A stretch of 64,000 bases of DNA from Planctomycetota bacterium (GTDB taxonomy: Bacteria; Planctomycetota; Phycisphaerae; Phycisphaerales; UBA5793). This document shows, in pieces, positions 9,374 to 18,211 of the stretch (its first letter is position 1; every line of letters starts with the position of its first letter). The position numbers and the translations under genes were made by a program. Under the pieces are notes generated by a model, which saw nothing but the letters and a program-made list of their open reading frames with translations, was not told the origin of the DNA and made no database searches. The DNA is taken from positions 310,001 through 374,000 of the forward strand of contig JABFGK010000002.1 in NCBI GenBank assembly GCA_013112555.1. Direction: 5' to 3'.

Positions 9374-11494
9374 TCAGTGCCCCCCCTGCTTTGCCTGCTC
9401 CTCGACGGAATGCGGCTCATCGCGCACGAGGCTCAAAATAGTCTGCCGGCCGTGTGACATGACATCAGTGGTAAAGGCAGCAATGAAGCAGTCCAGCGGC
9501 ATGGTGGCCAGATCGCCTTCGGTCCGATGGCGAATGCTGACGGTCCCGGCCTTCTCATCACGCCCGCCGACGATCACCATGTACGGCACGTGCGCCTCGG
9601 TCGCCTGCCGAATCTTTGCCTGCAGCCGCTCTGCCTGGGTATCAACCGTGATGCGGGCATGCCCTTCGGCCGACTCCTCGATCGATTCGGCCACCGTGCG
9701 GGCATAGTCGGCAAACTTGTCCGAGATCGGCAAGACGCGCACCTGCTCCGGCGCGAGCCACAACGGGAAGTCGCCGGCAAAGTTCTCGATCAATACTGAC
9801 ACAAATCGCTCGATCGCCCCGAACGGGGTGCTGTGCACCATGACGGGACGATGCGGCTGATTGTCCGCCCCGACGTAACTCAAGTCGAACCGCTTGGGCA
9901 GGTTGTAGTCCACCTGGACCGTGCCGAGTTGCCAATCGCGGCCGATGCTGTCCTTGACCACGAAGTCGATCTTCGGCCCGTAAAAGGCAGCCTCACCGGC
10001 CTCAGCAGAATACGGCACCCCCATCGACTTCGCTGCATCGATACACGCCTGCTCCGCCTTATCCCATACCTCGGGGGAGCCGACGTACTTGCTGCTGTCC
10101 GGATCGCGCAGACCAACCCGCACCCGGTATTCCATCCCGAACTCCTGGAGGACGCGCGAGGCAATATCCACGTCGGTCTGCACTTCCTGGGGCAACTGGT
10201 CCTCCGTGCAGAAGATGTGCGAATCGTCCTGCGTCAGCCCGCGAACCCGGGCCAGCCCGTGGCATTCGCCGGATTGCTCATAGCGATACACGGTGCCGAA
10301 CTCCGCCAGGCGCACCGGCAGATCACGATAACTGTGGGGGTCGGACGCATAGATCTTGATGTGATGCGGGCAATTCATCGGCTTGAGCAGATAGCCGTCG
10401 GCATCCGTTTCGATCGCGTTGGCAATCTCGGCACAGCCGCAGTGCATGCCTTTGTCCTCGAGAACGCGGCTGATCTCTTCCGGGGTCACGATGGGCGGGT
10501 ACTGCGAATCCGAGTAGTACGGAAAATGACCGGAAGTGCGGTACAGCGCGAGTTTCCCGATGTGCGGCGTATGAACCCAGTGGAAGCCGCGCGGGTCGCG
10601 CAGTGACCTGAGAAACTCCTCCAGTTCCCGCCTGATCACGGCCCCGGCCGGCTTCCACAGGATCAGACCAGGCCCGACCTCCTCATCGGTGGCGAACAAT
10701 CCCATCTGTCGGCCGATGACACGATGATCGCGCTTCCGCGCTTCTTCGAGCATCTCGAGATGTACCGCGAGTTCCTTCTTCGACGGGAAGGCCGTGCCAT
10801 ACACACGGATCAGCCGATCACTGGCTGCGTCGCCGTGCCAGTAGGAGGAGGCCACGCTCATCACCTTGAACGCGCCGATCCGACCGGTCGATGGGACATG
10901 CGGCCCGCGGCAGAGATCCTCCCAGTCCTGGCCGGGCGTCCCGGTGGCGTAGAACGAGAGTGAGTCGGCTCCTTCGAGGACGGCCTTCTGGGCGTTGTCG
11001 ATCTTGTACTTCGACCCTTCGTCCTCAACCTTGGTCATCCCCTCGGCCAGTGTCAGGTCATAGCGGGAAAACGGCTTATCCTCGGCAATGATGCCGGCCA
11101 TCACCTGCTCGACCTGCTCAAACTCATCACTGGAGAGGCTTTCACCTTCCGGAAATGAAATGTCGTAATAGAACCCGTCATCCACGGGCGGGCCGTATAC
11201 AAGTTGAATCCCGGGTTTGAGCCGGCCGATGGCCTCGGCCATGATGTGGGCGCACGAATGCCGCAGCAGATACAGCGCATCCGCATCCACCTGGCGATCA
11301 CGGGTGTACGGCGTGACAATGCTGACGGCGGCATCCGTCTCAATCACCCGGCTCAAGTCTGACAATTCACCGTCCACCTTGCAGCCGACGGCATCCTTGG
11401 CCAGCCGAGGCCCGATTGACTTGGAAACCTCAAGCCCGCTGACCGACGACTCAAACTCTTTGACGCTGCCGTCCGGCAGTGTGATCCGTGGCAT
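9374..11494 (-). CDS. thrS: Threonine--tRNA ligase
   Basis: A class II aminoacyl-tRNA synthetase charging tRNA-Thr. The 706-residue protein has an N-terminal TGS domain (residues 1-60), the editing domain with H79-S-C-A-H83, the catalytic core with the zinc-site segment MNCPHHIKIY, motif 2 in the RVRGLTQDDSHIFC region, motif 3 near HRPVMVHSTPFGAIERF, and a C-terminal anticodon-binding domain (QVRVLPISDKFADYA). ATG 11494 is chosen because GGAG lies eight bases upstream and the TGS domain begins there; an upstream in-frame start would add 16 unrelated residues. It lies between lspA and murE, all on the minus strand. Confidence 0.96.
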   Translation of the reverse strand: MPRITLPDGSVKEFESSVSGLEVSKSIGPRLAKDAVGCKVDGELSDLSRVIETDAAVSIVTPYTRDRQVDADALYLLRHSCAHIMAEAIGRLKPGIQLVYGPPVDDGFYYDISFPEGESLSSDEFEQVEQVMAGIIAEDKPFSRYDLTLAEGMTKVEDEGSKYKIDNAQKAVLEGADSLSFYATGTPGQDWEDLCRGPHVPSTGRIGAFKVMSVASSYWHGDAASDRLIRVYGTAFPSKKELAVHLEMLEEARKRDHRVIGRQMGLFATDEEVGPGLILWKPAGAVIRRELEEFLRSLRDPRGFHWVHTPHIGKLALYRTSGHFPYYSDSQYPPIVTPEEISRVLEDKGMHCGCAEIANAIETDADGYLLKPMNCPHHIKIYASDPHSYRDLPVRLAEFGTVYRYEQSGECHGLARVRGLTQDDSHIFCTEDQLPQEVQTDVDIASRVLQEFGMEYRVRVGLRDPDSSKYVGSPEVWDKAEQACIDAAKSMGVPYSAEAGEAAFYGPKIDFVVKDSIGRDWQLGTVQVDYNLPKRFDLSYVGADNQPHRPVMVHSTPFGAIERFVSVLIENFAGDFPLWLAPEQVRVLPISDKFADYARTVAESIEESAEGHARITVDTQAERLQAKIRQATEAHVPYMVIVGGRDEKAGTVSIRHRTEGDLATMPLDCFIAAFTTDVMSHGRQTILSLVRDEPHSVEEQAKQGGH

Positions 11495-11635
11495 GTCATG
11501 CTCTCCAAATGCGAAAACAGGTCTGGCTACTCCAGCGGGCAACCCGGCCTAAGTCAACTGTTACCGTGTAAGTTCCGGAGTGATATCACTGCACGATCAG
11601 CCGCCGGCGCAGCAGATGCGCGTATTGACAGAGAT

Positions 11636-12364
11636 TCAATCGGCGGTTTTGGCGTCCGATGTATCGTCGACAGGGGCAGGATCGGGCTGCGATCGATTCA
11701 ATCGGATCATCAATAACCCGATCCCGATCAGCAGGAGCATATCAGCGACGTTGAAAACCCAGGGGAACAGGTCCGGATTCGGGCCCGGCCAGTGCCAGCC
11801 GAAGGGCAGTGGGACCCCGGGAAACAGGTTCAAAAAGTCTCGAACCGCCCCAATGAACACCCGGTCATACAGGTTCCCGATCGCCCCGGCCAGGACCAGC
11901 GCAATGGCCACATGCGCCAGGTAATCACGAGCCCGGGTCCGAAACGCAAACAGGCAGAATCCGACCCCGACGGCGAACACGGTAAAGATGACGAAAAACG
12001 GGCGCTGCCCCGGGCCGATCCCGAACACAGCGCCGGGATTAATCACGAGGCGAAGGCTCAGAACTCGAGGAATCAGAACGACCGGGTCGTGCCGAGGCGG
12101 CATCCAGTTCGAGTCCTTGATGACCTCGACGCGGTTGATCACGACCGGGTGATCGGCCACATGCTTGAATGCAGTGCTCTTGGTCATCAGGTCACTAAAC
12201 AGGCCGGCCGAACACACGAGCAGGAAGATCACCCATGCAGTCACCGAGGACCCGGCGCGACGAGTCGGCCCGTGCGGCCGGACGGCAACGTCGGCCGAAG
12301 CACCGCGGTCGGAGGGCGCTTCAACTGGCAACGGGTCGGATGACGGGGGCGATTCAGATGACAT
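11636..12364 (-). CDS. lspA: Lipoprotein signal peptidase (signal peptidase II)
   Basis: LspA is the inner-membrane aspartyl protease that removes the signal peptide of prolipoproteins. The 242-residue protein is longer than the usual 160, through a hydrophilic N-terminal extension of about 40 residues and a short Asp-rich tail. It has four predicted membrane segments and both catalytic Asp motifs: GNLYDRV and FNVADM. RLVINPGAVFGIG matches the conserved NxGaaFG loop. It lies between the dksA-like gene and thrS on the same strand; proximity of lspA to dksA-type genes is common in several phyla. A likely substrate in this window is the DUF2959 lipoprotein at 56284-56961. Confidence 0.94.
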   Translation of the reverse strand: MSSESPPSSDPLPVEAPSDRGASADVAVRPHGPTRRAGSSVTAWVIFLLVCSAGLFSDLMTKSTAFKHVADHPVVINRVEVIKDSNWMPPRHDPVVLIPRVLSLRLVINPGAVFGIGPGQRPFFVIFTVFAVGVGFCLFAFRTRARDYLAHVAIALVLAGAIGNLYDRVFIGAVRDFLNLFPGVPLPFGWHWPGPNPDLFPWVFNVADMLLLIGIGLLMIRLNRSQPDPAPVDDTSDAKTAD

Positions 12365-12504
12365 CTATCCAACTTGCTAACCGTGATGAAGATGAAACGG
12401 CGTCGGTCGAGTTGCATTTCGAGCGATCTCGTGTCGGCAGTCCGGCACGATGGGACCGGGGCCAGGAGCGGTCACGGTTCCTCACGTGACGGCGGCATGA
12501 CAAC

Positions 12505-13356
12505 TCACCACCGAATGCCTTTGGCCCGACGATCATTCTCACGGGCGACTTCAATCGTGAACCGGGCCCACGGCTTGGCCTCAAGCCTCGCGCGGCTGAT
12601 CGGCTCGCCGGACTTCTCACAGATGCCGTAGGTCCCGTCGGCAATCCGTTGCAGTGCCTGTTCAATCTCGGTCAGGAGTTGCCGTTCCGAGGCTGCCAGT
12701 TGCAGGGTGAACTCGCGTTCGTAGTTGTCCGTGCCCTGATCAGCCATGTGCATCGGCATATTGGACAGGTCACCGTCCCCGGTCCCGCGAAGTGCCTCCT
12801 GCTCCATGGACACAACGTCGCCGACCAACTCAGCCCGTCGAAGCAGCAGGAGTTTGCGGAAGTAATTGAGGTCGCGCTTCTTCATCTTGGGAGCACGCCG
12901 AACCGGTACGGCCTGGCTCGTCTCCTCCGCGACCGCTGACGCGGCTTTGGCAGGAGCCTTCGATCGCCCCGTCGAAGCCTTCTTCGACGAAGACCGCTTC
13001 TTCGAGGTTTTCGATGCGGCCGATGAAGCGGGCTTGGCAGCGTGCTTCTTTGCACCGGTACTGCGAGCCGACGATGACTTGGTCGTCGTCGTCGTCTTGC
13101 TGCTCTGCTTCTTGGTCACCTTCTTGGCGACAGGCTTCTTTGTGGTGGCCTTCTTCTTTGACGTGGTGCGCTTCTTCTTCGGCGTCGTCTTCTTCTTCGA
13201 TGCTGAGGCTGTCTTGGTCTTGCTCTTGGTCTTGGTCTTCGACGAGCGCGCAGACGTCTTGCTCTTCCTGGTCGTGCCGGCGGCCGCTGACTTGGAGCGA
13301 GTCTTGTTCTTGGTTACCTTTTTCTTGGTTACCTTCTTGGTCGTTTTCTTGGCCAA
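12505..13356 (-). CDS. DksA/TraR-like protein with a lysine-rich, histone-H1-like N-terminus
   Basis: The C-terminal 120 residues match DksA/TraR proteins: MKKRDLNYFRKLLLLRRAEL begins a coiled-coil helix at residue 158, then QGTDNYEREF, then TYGICEKSGEPISRARLEAK. DksA proteins bind the RNA polymerase secondary channel. Residues 2 to about 150 are almost entirely Lys, Thr, Ser and Ala (KKVTKKKVTK, KTTTTTKSSS), like bacterial H1-type DNA-binding tails. The zinc site is degenerate: only C246 remains of the usual four cysteines, and the second pair is replaced by FTIEV. The start is inferred as TTG 13356, giving (M)AKKTTKKVTKK, because GGGAG lies seven bases upstream; an upstream in-frame start at 13428 lacks a ribosome site. 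The family is clear; nucleoid binding by the tail is inference. Confidence 0.88.
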   Translation of the reverse strand: MAKKTTKKVTKKKVTKNKTRSKSAAAGTTRKSKTSARSSKTKTKSKTKTASASKKKTTPKKKRTTSKKKATTKKPVAKKVTKKQSSKTTTTTKSSSARSTGAKKHAAKPASSAASKTSKKRSSSKKASTGRSKAPAKAASAVAEETSQAVPVRRAPKMKKRDLNYFRKLLLLRRAELVGDVVSMEQEALRGTGDGDLSNMPMHMADQGTDNYEREFTLQLAASERQLLTEIEQALQRIADGTYGICEKSGEPISRARLEAKPWARFTIEVARENDRRAKGIRW

Positions 13357-13638
13357 TGATGGTCTCCCGCTGGAGCAGTGAGGGATAGGTAGTCGCAGGC
13401 GGGGGCGCGGACTCGAAACACCGGGCATATGGGCTGCAGGAACACGGCCTGTTGTGCAAACTGGCCCCTCTGGAACCGCAGCAAGTGCCGCTCAAGCCAT
13501 CCACAAATGCCGGGAGCCGGGTTCCGCGCGGCCAAGCGTAGCCGGGCTGACAATAACGGTCAATGAGCTGCGCGCACCCGAGCGAAGTGCCTGAGCCGGC
13601 ACTCTTCACGACACCACTTCGTAGAGACCTCAAGCCGA

Positions 13639-14661
13639 TTAATCTTCGGAATATGACCCGATTTTTCGAAGGCGATCATACCTTTTTGCCATCAAGGCCT
13701 CAATCCGCTGCCGTTTCAGGCCCTGAATGGTCTGCACGAGCCACTTCTGGAGCGTCTCAGACGCCTGCTCGTGATCCCGGTGTGCCCCGCCGATCGGCTC
13801 AGGGATGATTTCGTCAATGATGCCGAGTTTCAGATTCTCGGTAGCCGTCAGGTGTAGTGCATCGGCCGCCGCCGAGTTCGTTGTTGGTGTTGCCTGCTTC
13901 CAGAGAATGGCAGCACAGCCTTCGGGGCTGATCACGGAATACCACGCAAACTGTAACATGCCGACCTGATCGGCCACAGCGATCCCCAACGCCCCGCCGG
14001 AGCCCCCCTCACCAATGATGACACTGACGATCGGAGTCTTGAGCCGGCTCATCTCACGCAAGTTGACCGCAATGGCCTCAGCCTGCCCTCGTTCTTCAGC
14101 CCCGATGCCGGGGTAGGCACCCTTCGTATCAACGAGCGAGACGATCGGCAGGCCGAACTTCTCTGCCAACTTCATGTTCTTGAGTGCCTTGCGATACCCC
14201 TCCGGGTGCGCACAGCCGAAGTTGCACCACTGCCGCTCATTCGTGTCGCGCCCCTTGCGATGGGCCACGATCATCACTTTCTCGCTCCCGATCCGGGCAA
14301 AACCGGTGAGGATGGCAGCATCATCGCCGTAATGGCGATCGCCATGCAACTGACAGAAGTCGCTGCAGACTCGTCGCAGATAGTCTGTCGACTGCGGGCG
14401 TTTGGGGTGTCGAGCCACCTGGCTGACGATTTCCCACGCTCCCAGATTCGAATAGATCTCCTCCATTTTCGCCCGGTGCTCCGTTTTCAGATCGGCGATC
14501 TGGGTGCGGATTGTCTCGGATTCGCCGGCTGCTGCATCTCCGTTGGCATTCCCGGCCAGCCGATCTTCGAGGGACTCAATCTCCTGCTCCAACGTCATCA
14601 GCGGCTTTTCGAATTCCGGACGATAACTGCTCAAGGCCCCGTAGGAAGATGTGGCTGACAT
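13639..14661 (-). CDS. accA: Acetyl-CoA carboxylase carboxyltransferase subunit alpha
   Basis: AccA with AccD forms the carboxyltransferase that makes malonyl-CoA, the first step of fatty-acid synthesis. The protein is 340 residues, close to the usual 320. It has the N-terminal helical region (LEQEIESLEDRL), VARHPKRPQSTDYL, DTKGAYPGIGAEERGQAEAI and the oxyanion-hole segment GEGGSGGALGI, then SVISPEGCAAILWK. ATG 14661 is chosen since AGGG lies about eight bases upstream; an earlier in-frame start (14769) adds 36 unrelated residues. accD is not in the window. murG is transcribed divergently 165 bases upstream. Confidence 0.95.
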   Translation of the reverse strand: MSATSSYGALSSYRPEFEKPLMTLEQEIESLEDRLAGNANGDAAAGESETIRTQIADLKTEHRAKMEEIYSNLGAWEIVSQVARHPKRPQSTDYLRRVCSDFCQLHGDRHYGDDAAILTGFARIGSEKVMIVAHRKGRDTNERQWCNFGCAHPEGYRKALKNMKLAEKFGLPIVSLVDTKGAYPGIGAEERGQAEAIAVNLREMSRLKTPIVSVIIGEGGSGGALGIAVADQVGMLQFAWYSVISPEGCAAILWKQATPTTNSAAADALHLTATENLKLGIIDEIIPEPIGGAHRDHEQASETLQKWLVQTIQGLKRQRIEALMAKRYDRLRKIGSYSED

Positions 14662-14826
14662 ATCACAAACCCTGCTGACGCCCGCAATGGGCGTGCTGGA
14701 AGTGCAGGCGGGGGATTCGCCCCGCCGTGTACATGAGGAAACACAAGCCGTACCGGCACGATCAGTCAAATGTTGACCGTCACGAGATTATACAGCATGC
14801 CGACTGGTGAGCGAACATGATACCAT

Positions 14827-16016
14827 GTGCCAATGTCATCCGCTGTACGGACCATCGTCTTTGCCGGAGGAGGCACAGGCGGCCACCTGATGCCCGCCCT
14901 GGCCGTCGCTGAACAGTTTACAGGCGAGGGGGGGAGCGGGCCGGTGACGCCGGGAGTGCGCGAGTGGTCTTTCTCTGCTCAGATCGCACGCTGGATGCAG
15001 CCATCCTCGAACCGCGGGGCGCTGTGTTCAAGCCGATCCCGGCCCGGCCGGCGGCAATCAGGCCGATGCCACAGGCACCGATCCGCTTTGTCACTGGATG
15101 GGTCCGTTCAGTCCGCACGGCTCGTCGAATCCTGGGCGAGTTGCAGGAATCGTCACCAGCCGGCAATCCGGTCGTGGTCTCGATGGGGGGATATGTCGCT
15201 GCCCCGGTGATGAGGGCCGCCCACAGGCTCGGGCTCCAATCGTTGCTGGTGAATCTCGATCGTGTGCCAGGCAAAGCAAACCGGGTCATGGCCCGCTGGA
15301 GCCGACATGCCGTCAGTGCGGTTGAAGTCGACCCGGCCCATTGCCCGGCATCGCTGCGGAACCTGGAAGTCACCGGCATGCCGATTCGGCGAGATGCAGT
15401 GAGCACCGAACCACCGGCGGTGTGCCGTCAGCAGTTCGGACTCGAACCGGAACGACCGACATTGCTGGTCACCGGAGCGAGCCAGGGGGCCGGCAGCCTC
15501 AATGACCTTCTGGTGCTCATGTGCCGGACGTCGTGGAGTGCCGAGGTCCTGAAAAAATGGCAGGTCCTGCACCTGTGTGGGCCGTCGCGCACAGGAGCAC
15601 TCGAGGCAGCGTATCGCACGGCCGGCATCCAGGCCCGGGTCATTGAGTTCTGTGACTGCATGGGGGATGCGTGGGGGACTGCCACGATCGCCCTGAGTCG
15701 GGCCGGCGCATCAAGTGTGGCCGAGGCGGCTGCAAATGCCATTCCGACCGTCTTCGCTCCCTACCCGTGGCACCGGGATGAACATCAGCGATTCAATGCG
15801 CAGCCGCTGGTGGATTTCGGTGGTGGGTGGTGCCTGAAGGATCACATTGATGCCGCTGCTAACCTCAAGGGCATCGGTCGGTGCCTGATCGACCTGATGA
15901 CGTCGCCGGAGGGCATACACCGGGCGGGCGAGGCACTTCGCAGAAACCCAAAAACAGATGCTGCGGGTCGGATTGCAGCCATCTGCGGTGAGATGGCCGA
16001 GAGGAAGGGACCATAG
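14827..16016 (+). CDS. murG: UDP-GlcNAc--lipid I GlcNAc transferase, apparent frameshift
   Basis: MurG adds GlcNAc to lipid I on the cytoplasmic membrane face to give lipid II. The N-terminal piece, starting at GTG 14827 or ATG 14833, has the signature FAGGGTGGHLMPALAVAEQ. The frame then breaks at a run of seven G (14928-14934), and the rest of the protein continues in the -1 frame as VVFLCSDRTLDAAIL, SMGGYVAAPVMRAA, TGASQGAGSLND and SRAGASSVAEAA with HRDEHQRFNAQPLV. These are the expected MurG donor-site and Rossmann motifs, about 395 residues in all. The two frames are one gene. Because MurG is essential, a missing G in the assembly is most likely; slippage on the G7 run would also restore the frame. 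Confidence 0.88.
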
Positions 16017-16721
16017 CCCACCAATAATACCAAAGCGTCTCATGTTTTATTGCGCAAAACAATGGTGGGACACTGGATGAAGACCTGCAACCAACGCCGC
16101 CCGGATCGCGAATATCATCTTGCCTACAGTGTTCGAGTGATTTGAACCCTTGACGATCCCCTGGAAAGGAGTTATGGTAGCGAAGGATTTCGAAGGTGTT
16201 GCGAGGTTCAAGACAGACACCGGGTTGAGGCATTACCATCTATTTGACCGCGTCTGAAATATGACGAACTTGCCCTCATTGGCCCGCGATTGCGGGTGCA
16301 TCCATCTCAGCCTCCTGTCTCCATTCTGACCCGAACAATGCCTGGGACTTCCTGGTGAGCGCTGTTGCTATGGCACGTGCTGGAGCAACTGCGTGTCTTC
16401 GTGTGGGATGTCTGCCACCCATTGATCGCCGATGCAGGCACGAGTCTGCAGCGTCGCGATTCATGACCGGGGTTGACAGGCCACAGGAGATCAGTCCTGT
16501 AGCGTGGCGTTGCGAATCGGTGATCGGCCGCACGCGACGACAGCACTGTGAAGCGTTCGGAGAATGTTGAGACGACGACGACGATCGGGACGCACATGTT
16601 GAATTTGAGTCGTGCAGGCGCTCGGCTCGATTCGCCGGCCTTTCCCGGCTGCAATCCCGGTCTTCGGAGTCGCACGGTAATGAGACGGAACAACCCCCTA
16701 ACCCATTTGGAGGTCAATACC
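16017..16721. other. Long non-coding spacer before a prepilin-like gene
   Basis: These 705 bases between murG and the prepilin-like gene show no conserved protein. A 27-codon frame at 16174-16257 follows AAAGGAGTT, but the spacing to ATG is only two bases and the peptide is not recognised. TTGACA occurs at 16462-16467 without a good -10 partner. I see no terminator with a T-tract and no known RNA. Confidence 0.4.
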
Positions 16722-17672
16722 ATGACCAAGCGAAACGTGAAGGCCCGGCGATACGGCTTCACACTGATTGAGTTGCTGGTGGTGATTGCCATCATCGCAT
16801 TGCTCATCGGTATCCTGCTGCCGGCTCTGGCCAAGGCCAGACGACAGGCCAAGTTCATGCAGTGCGGAACGCAGCTGCGAAGTGTCCATCAGAGCATGTA
16901 TACGTATGCCGAGAGCAATCGCGAGCGGTACCCGTATCCGACGAAGAACGATGAGTGGAAAGAATGGTCGGAAGAGACCGTCGGCGAGAGCAACCACCAG
17001 TGGAACTCGACCGGCAACATCATGTCGATCCTGCTGTACAACAAGTTCTTCGAGCCGCACATGGCTGTCGATCCGAGCGAAATGAACGCGACGATCACGG
17101 CTGATGCGAACTACGACTACAACCCGGACAGTTCAAAGACTGACGACAAGTGGGACCGATCGTTCGAGGCCGGCAACATCGAAGGCGATGGGTCGAATCC
17201 CGGCGATATCTCCAATGTGTCGTACTTCATGATGATGCTCACGGGCAATCGCCTCAAGACTGAGTGGTCGAGCTCGAGCATGAACGGCAACTATGTCGTG
17301 CTGTCAGACCGAGGCCCCAAGGACGGCAAGAGAGAGAATCCTCACCGCATCTGCTACCTGCTTCACGGCACGCAGAAGCTGTGGTCGGGTAACCTCGTCA
17401 TGAATGACAACAGTGTGGCTCGCTTCACCGAGCGCACCTCCATCCCGACCGCCATGGAATGGTCCCGTCAGGAAGACCCGAATTTCGTTCCGGACGGCAT
17501 CTACTTCACCAACGAGAGCGGCCAGAACACCCCTGACAACATCTTCAAGGGTGACTCTGCCGGCCGTGGTGGGCTGGAAGGTATGGACATCATGCTTGGG
17601 TTCTTTACCCGTCAGCTCGATGACAGCCAGAACCCCTATGCCAAGTATGACCCGCAACTGCAAGAGGATTAA
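16722..17672 (+). CDS. Prepilin-like secreted protein (type II/IV leader)
   Basis: A 316-residue protein with a textbook prepilin leader: a short basic head (MTKRNVKARRYG) followed by FTLIELLVVIAIIALLIG and LLPALAKARRQAK. Prepilin peptidase should cut after the Gly before FTLIE. The remaining part is a soluble, acidic region (MAVDPSEMNATITADANYDY, SNVSYFMMMLTGNRLK) resembling planctomycete pseudopilin-like or DUF1559-like proteins. ATG 16722 is chosen because GGAGG lies eight bases upstream; earlier in-frame codons lack a ribosome site. No assembly ATPase or secretin gene is nearby. A strong terminator follows the stop, so it is probably monocistronic. Its function is unknown. Confidence 0.85.
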   Translation: MTKRNVKARRYGFTLIELLVVIAIIALLIGILLPALAKARRQAKFMQCGTQLRSVHQSMYTYAESNRERYPYPTKNDEWKEWSEETVGESNHQWNSTGNIMSILLYNKFFEPHMAVDPSEMNATITADANYDYNPDSSKTDDKWDRSFEAGNIEGDGSNPGDISNVSYFMMMLTGNRLKTEWSSSSMNGNYVVLSDRGPKDGKRENPHRICYLLHGTQKLWSGNLVMNDNSVARFTERTSIPTAMEWSRQEDPNFVPDGIYFTNESGQNTPDNIFKGDSAGRGGLEGMDIMLGFFTRQLDDSQNPYAKYDPQLQED

Positions 17673-18211
17673 TCCTCACCAGATGCGACAGGTAACACAT
17701 CGGCGTCCTCAGTACGACTGAGTCGGAAAGAGAGACACCGGTTACCTCGAATACTGGTTCGATGATTTACAAGGCGGCGCGCTCCCACACAATGGGGCGT
17801 GCCGCCTGTTTTTATTGCCTGCTGCCAGACCTCTTTATCCTGATCGCCATCGGCAGGCATCCACCGGGGTGATCTATGCGTATGTATCGGTGTCACGCAA
17901 CTCGGGCGGTCCAGCGTTTCTCGTGTGCGTTCGATGCACCGCACCCGTCCCAGGTACCGAATCAGACCGATAACTGAAATCCCAGAGGATTTACATGACA
18001 AGGTACTGCAGAATTCACCTGAAAGGCATTTGTTCCCTTTTCAAATCTGAAGGATGTGCTATCCTTCCAGACTGGAGAGGAGTGAGACAAGGCCCGGTGT
18101 ACCGAGCGTGCATATTTGTGTGGGTTTCTCGCTTCCGGCTCAAACGGCGGTCTTTGCCGTATTTGGCGGGCTAAGTTGTTCATCGGAAACGGACTGAAAG
18201 AGTTTCTCATT
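17673..18211. other. Spacer with terminator and leader region
   Basis: After the prepilin-like gene this 539-base spacer holds the terminator at 17773-17813. The rest leads to the glycosyltransferase gene and must contain its promoter. A TTG-initiated in-frame extension from 18116 is open, but it encodes a Gly/Cys-rich stretch unlike the family. I see nothing else in it. Confidence 0.4.
17773..17813 (+). terminator. Rho-independent terminator after the prepilin-like gene
   Basis: GGCGGC-G-CGC-T-CCC pairs with GGG-G-CG-T-GCCGCC around ACACAAT, followed by TGTTTTT. It lies about 100 bases after the stop codon at 17672. Confidence 0.85.

Noticed and set aside
12866..13388. Phe/Val- and Ser/Trp-rich frames opposite the lysine-rich part of the DksA-like gene
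   Set aside because: They arise from the complement of Lys codons and have no coding character.
16174..16257. Possible 27-codon small gene after an AAAGGAG sequence
   Set aside because: Only two bases separate the ribosome-site match from ATG, the peptide is unknown, and no conservation can be judged.
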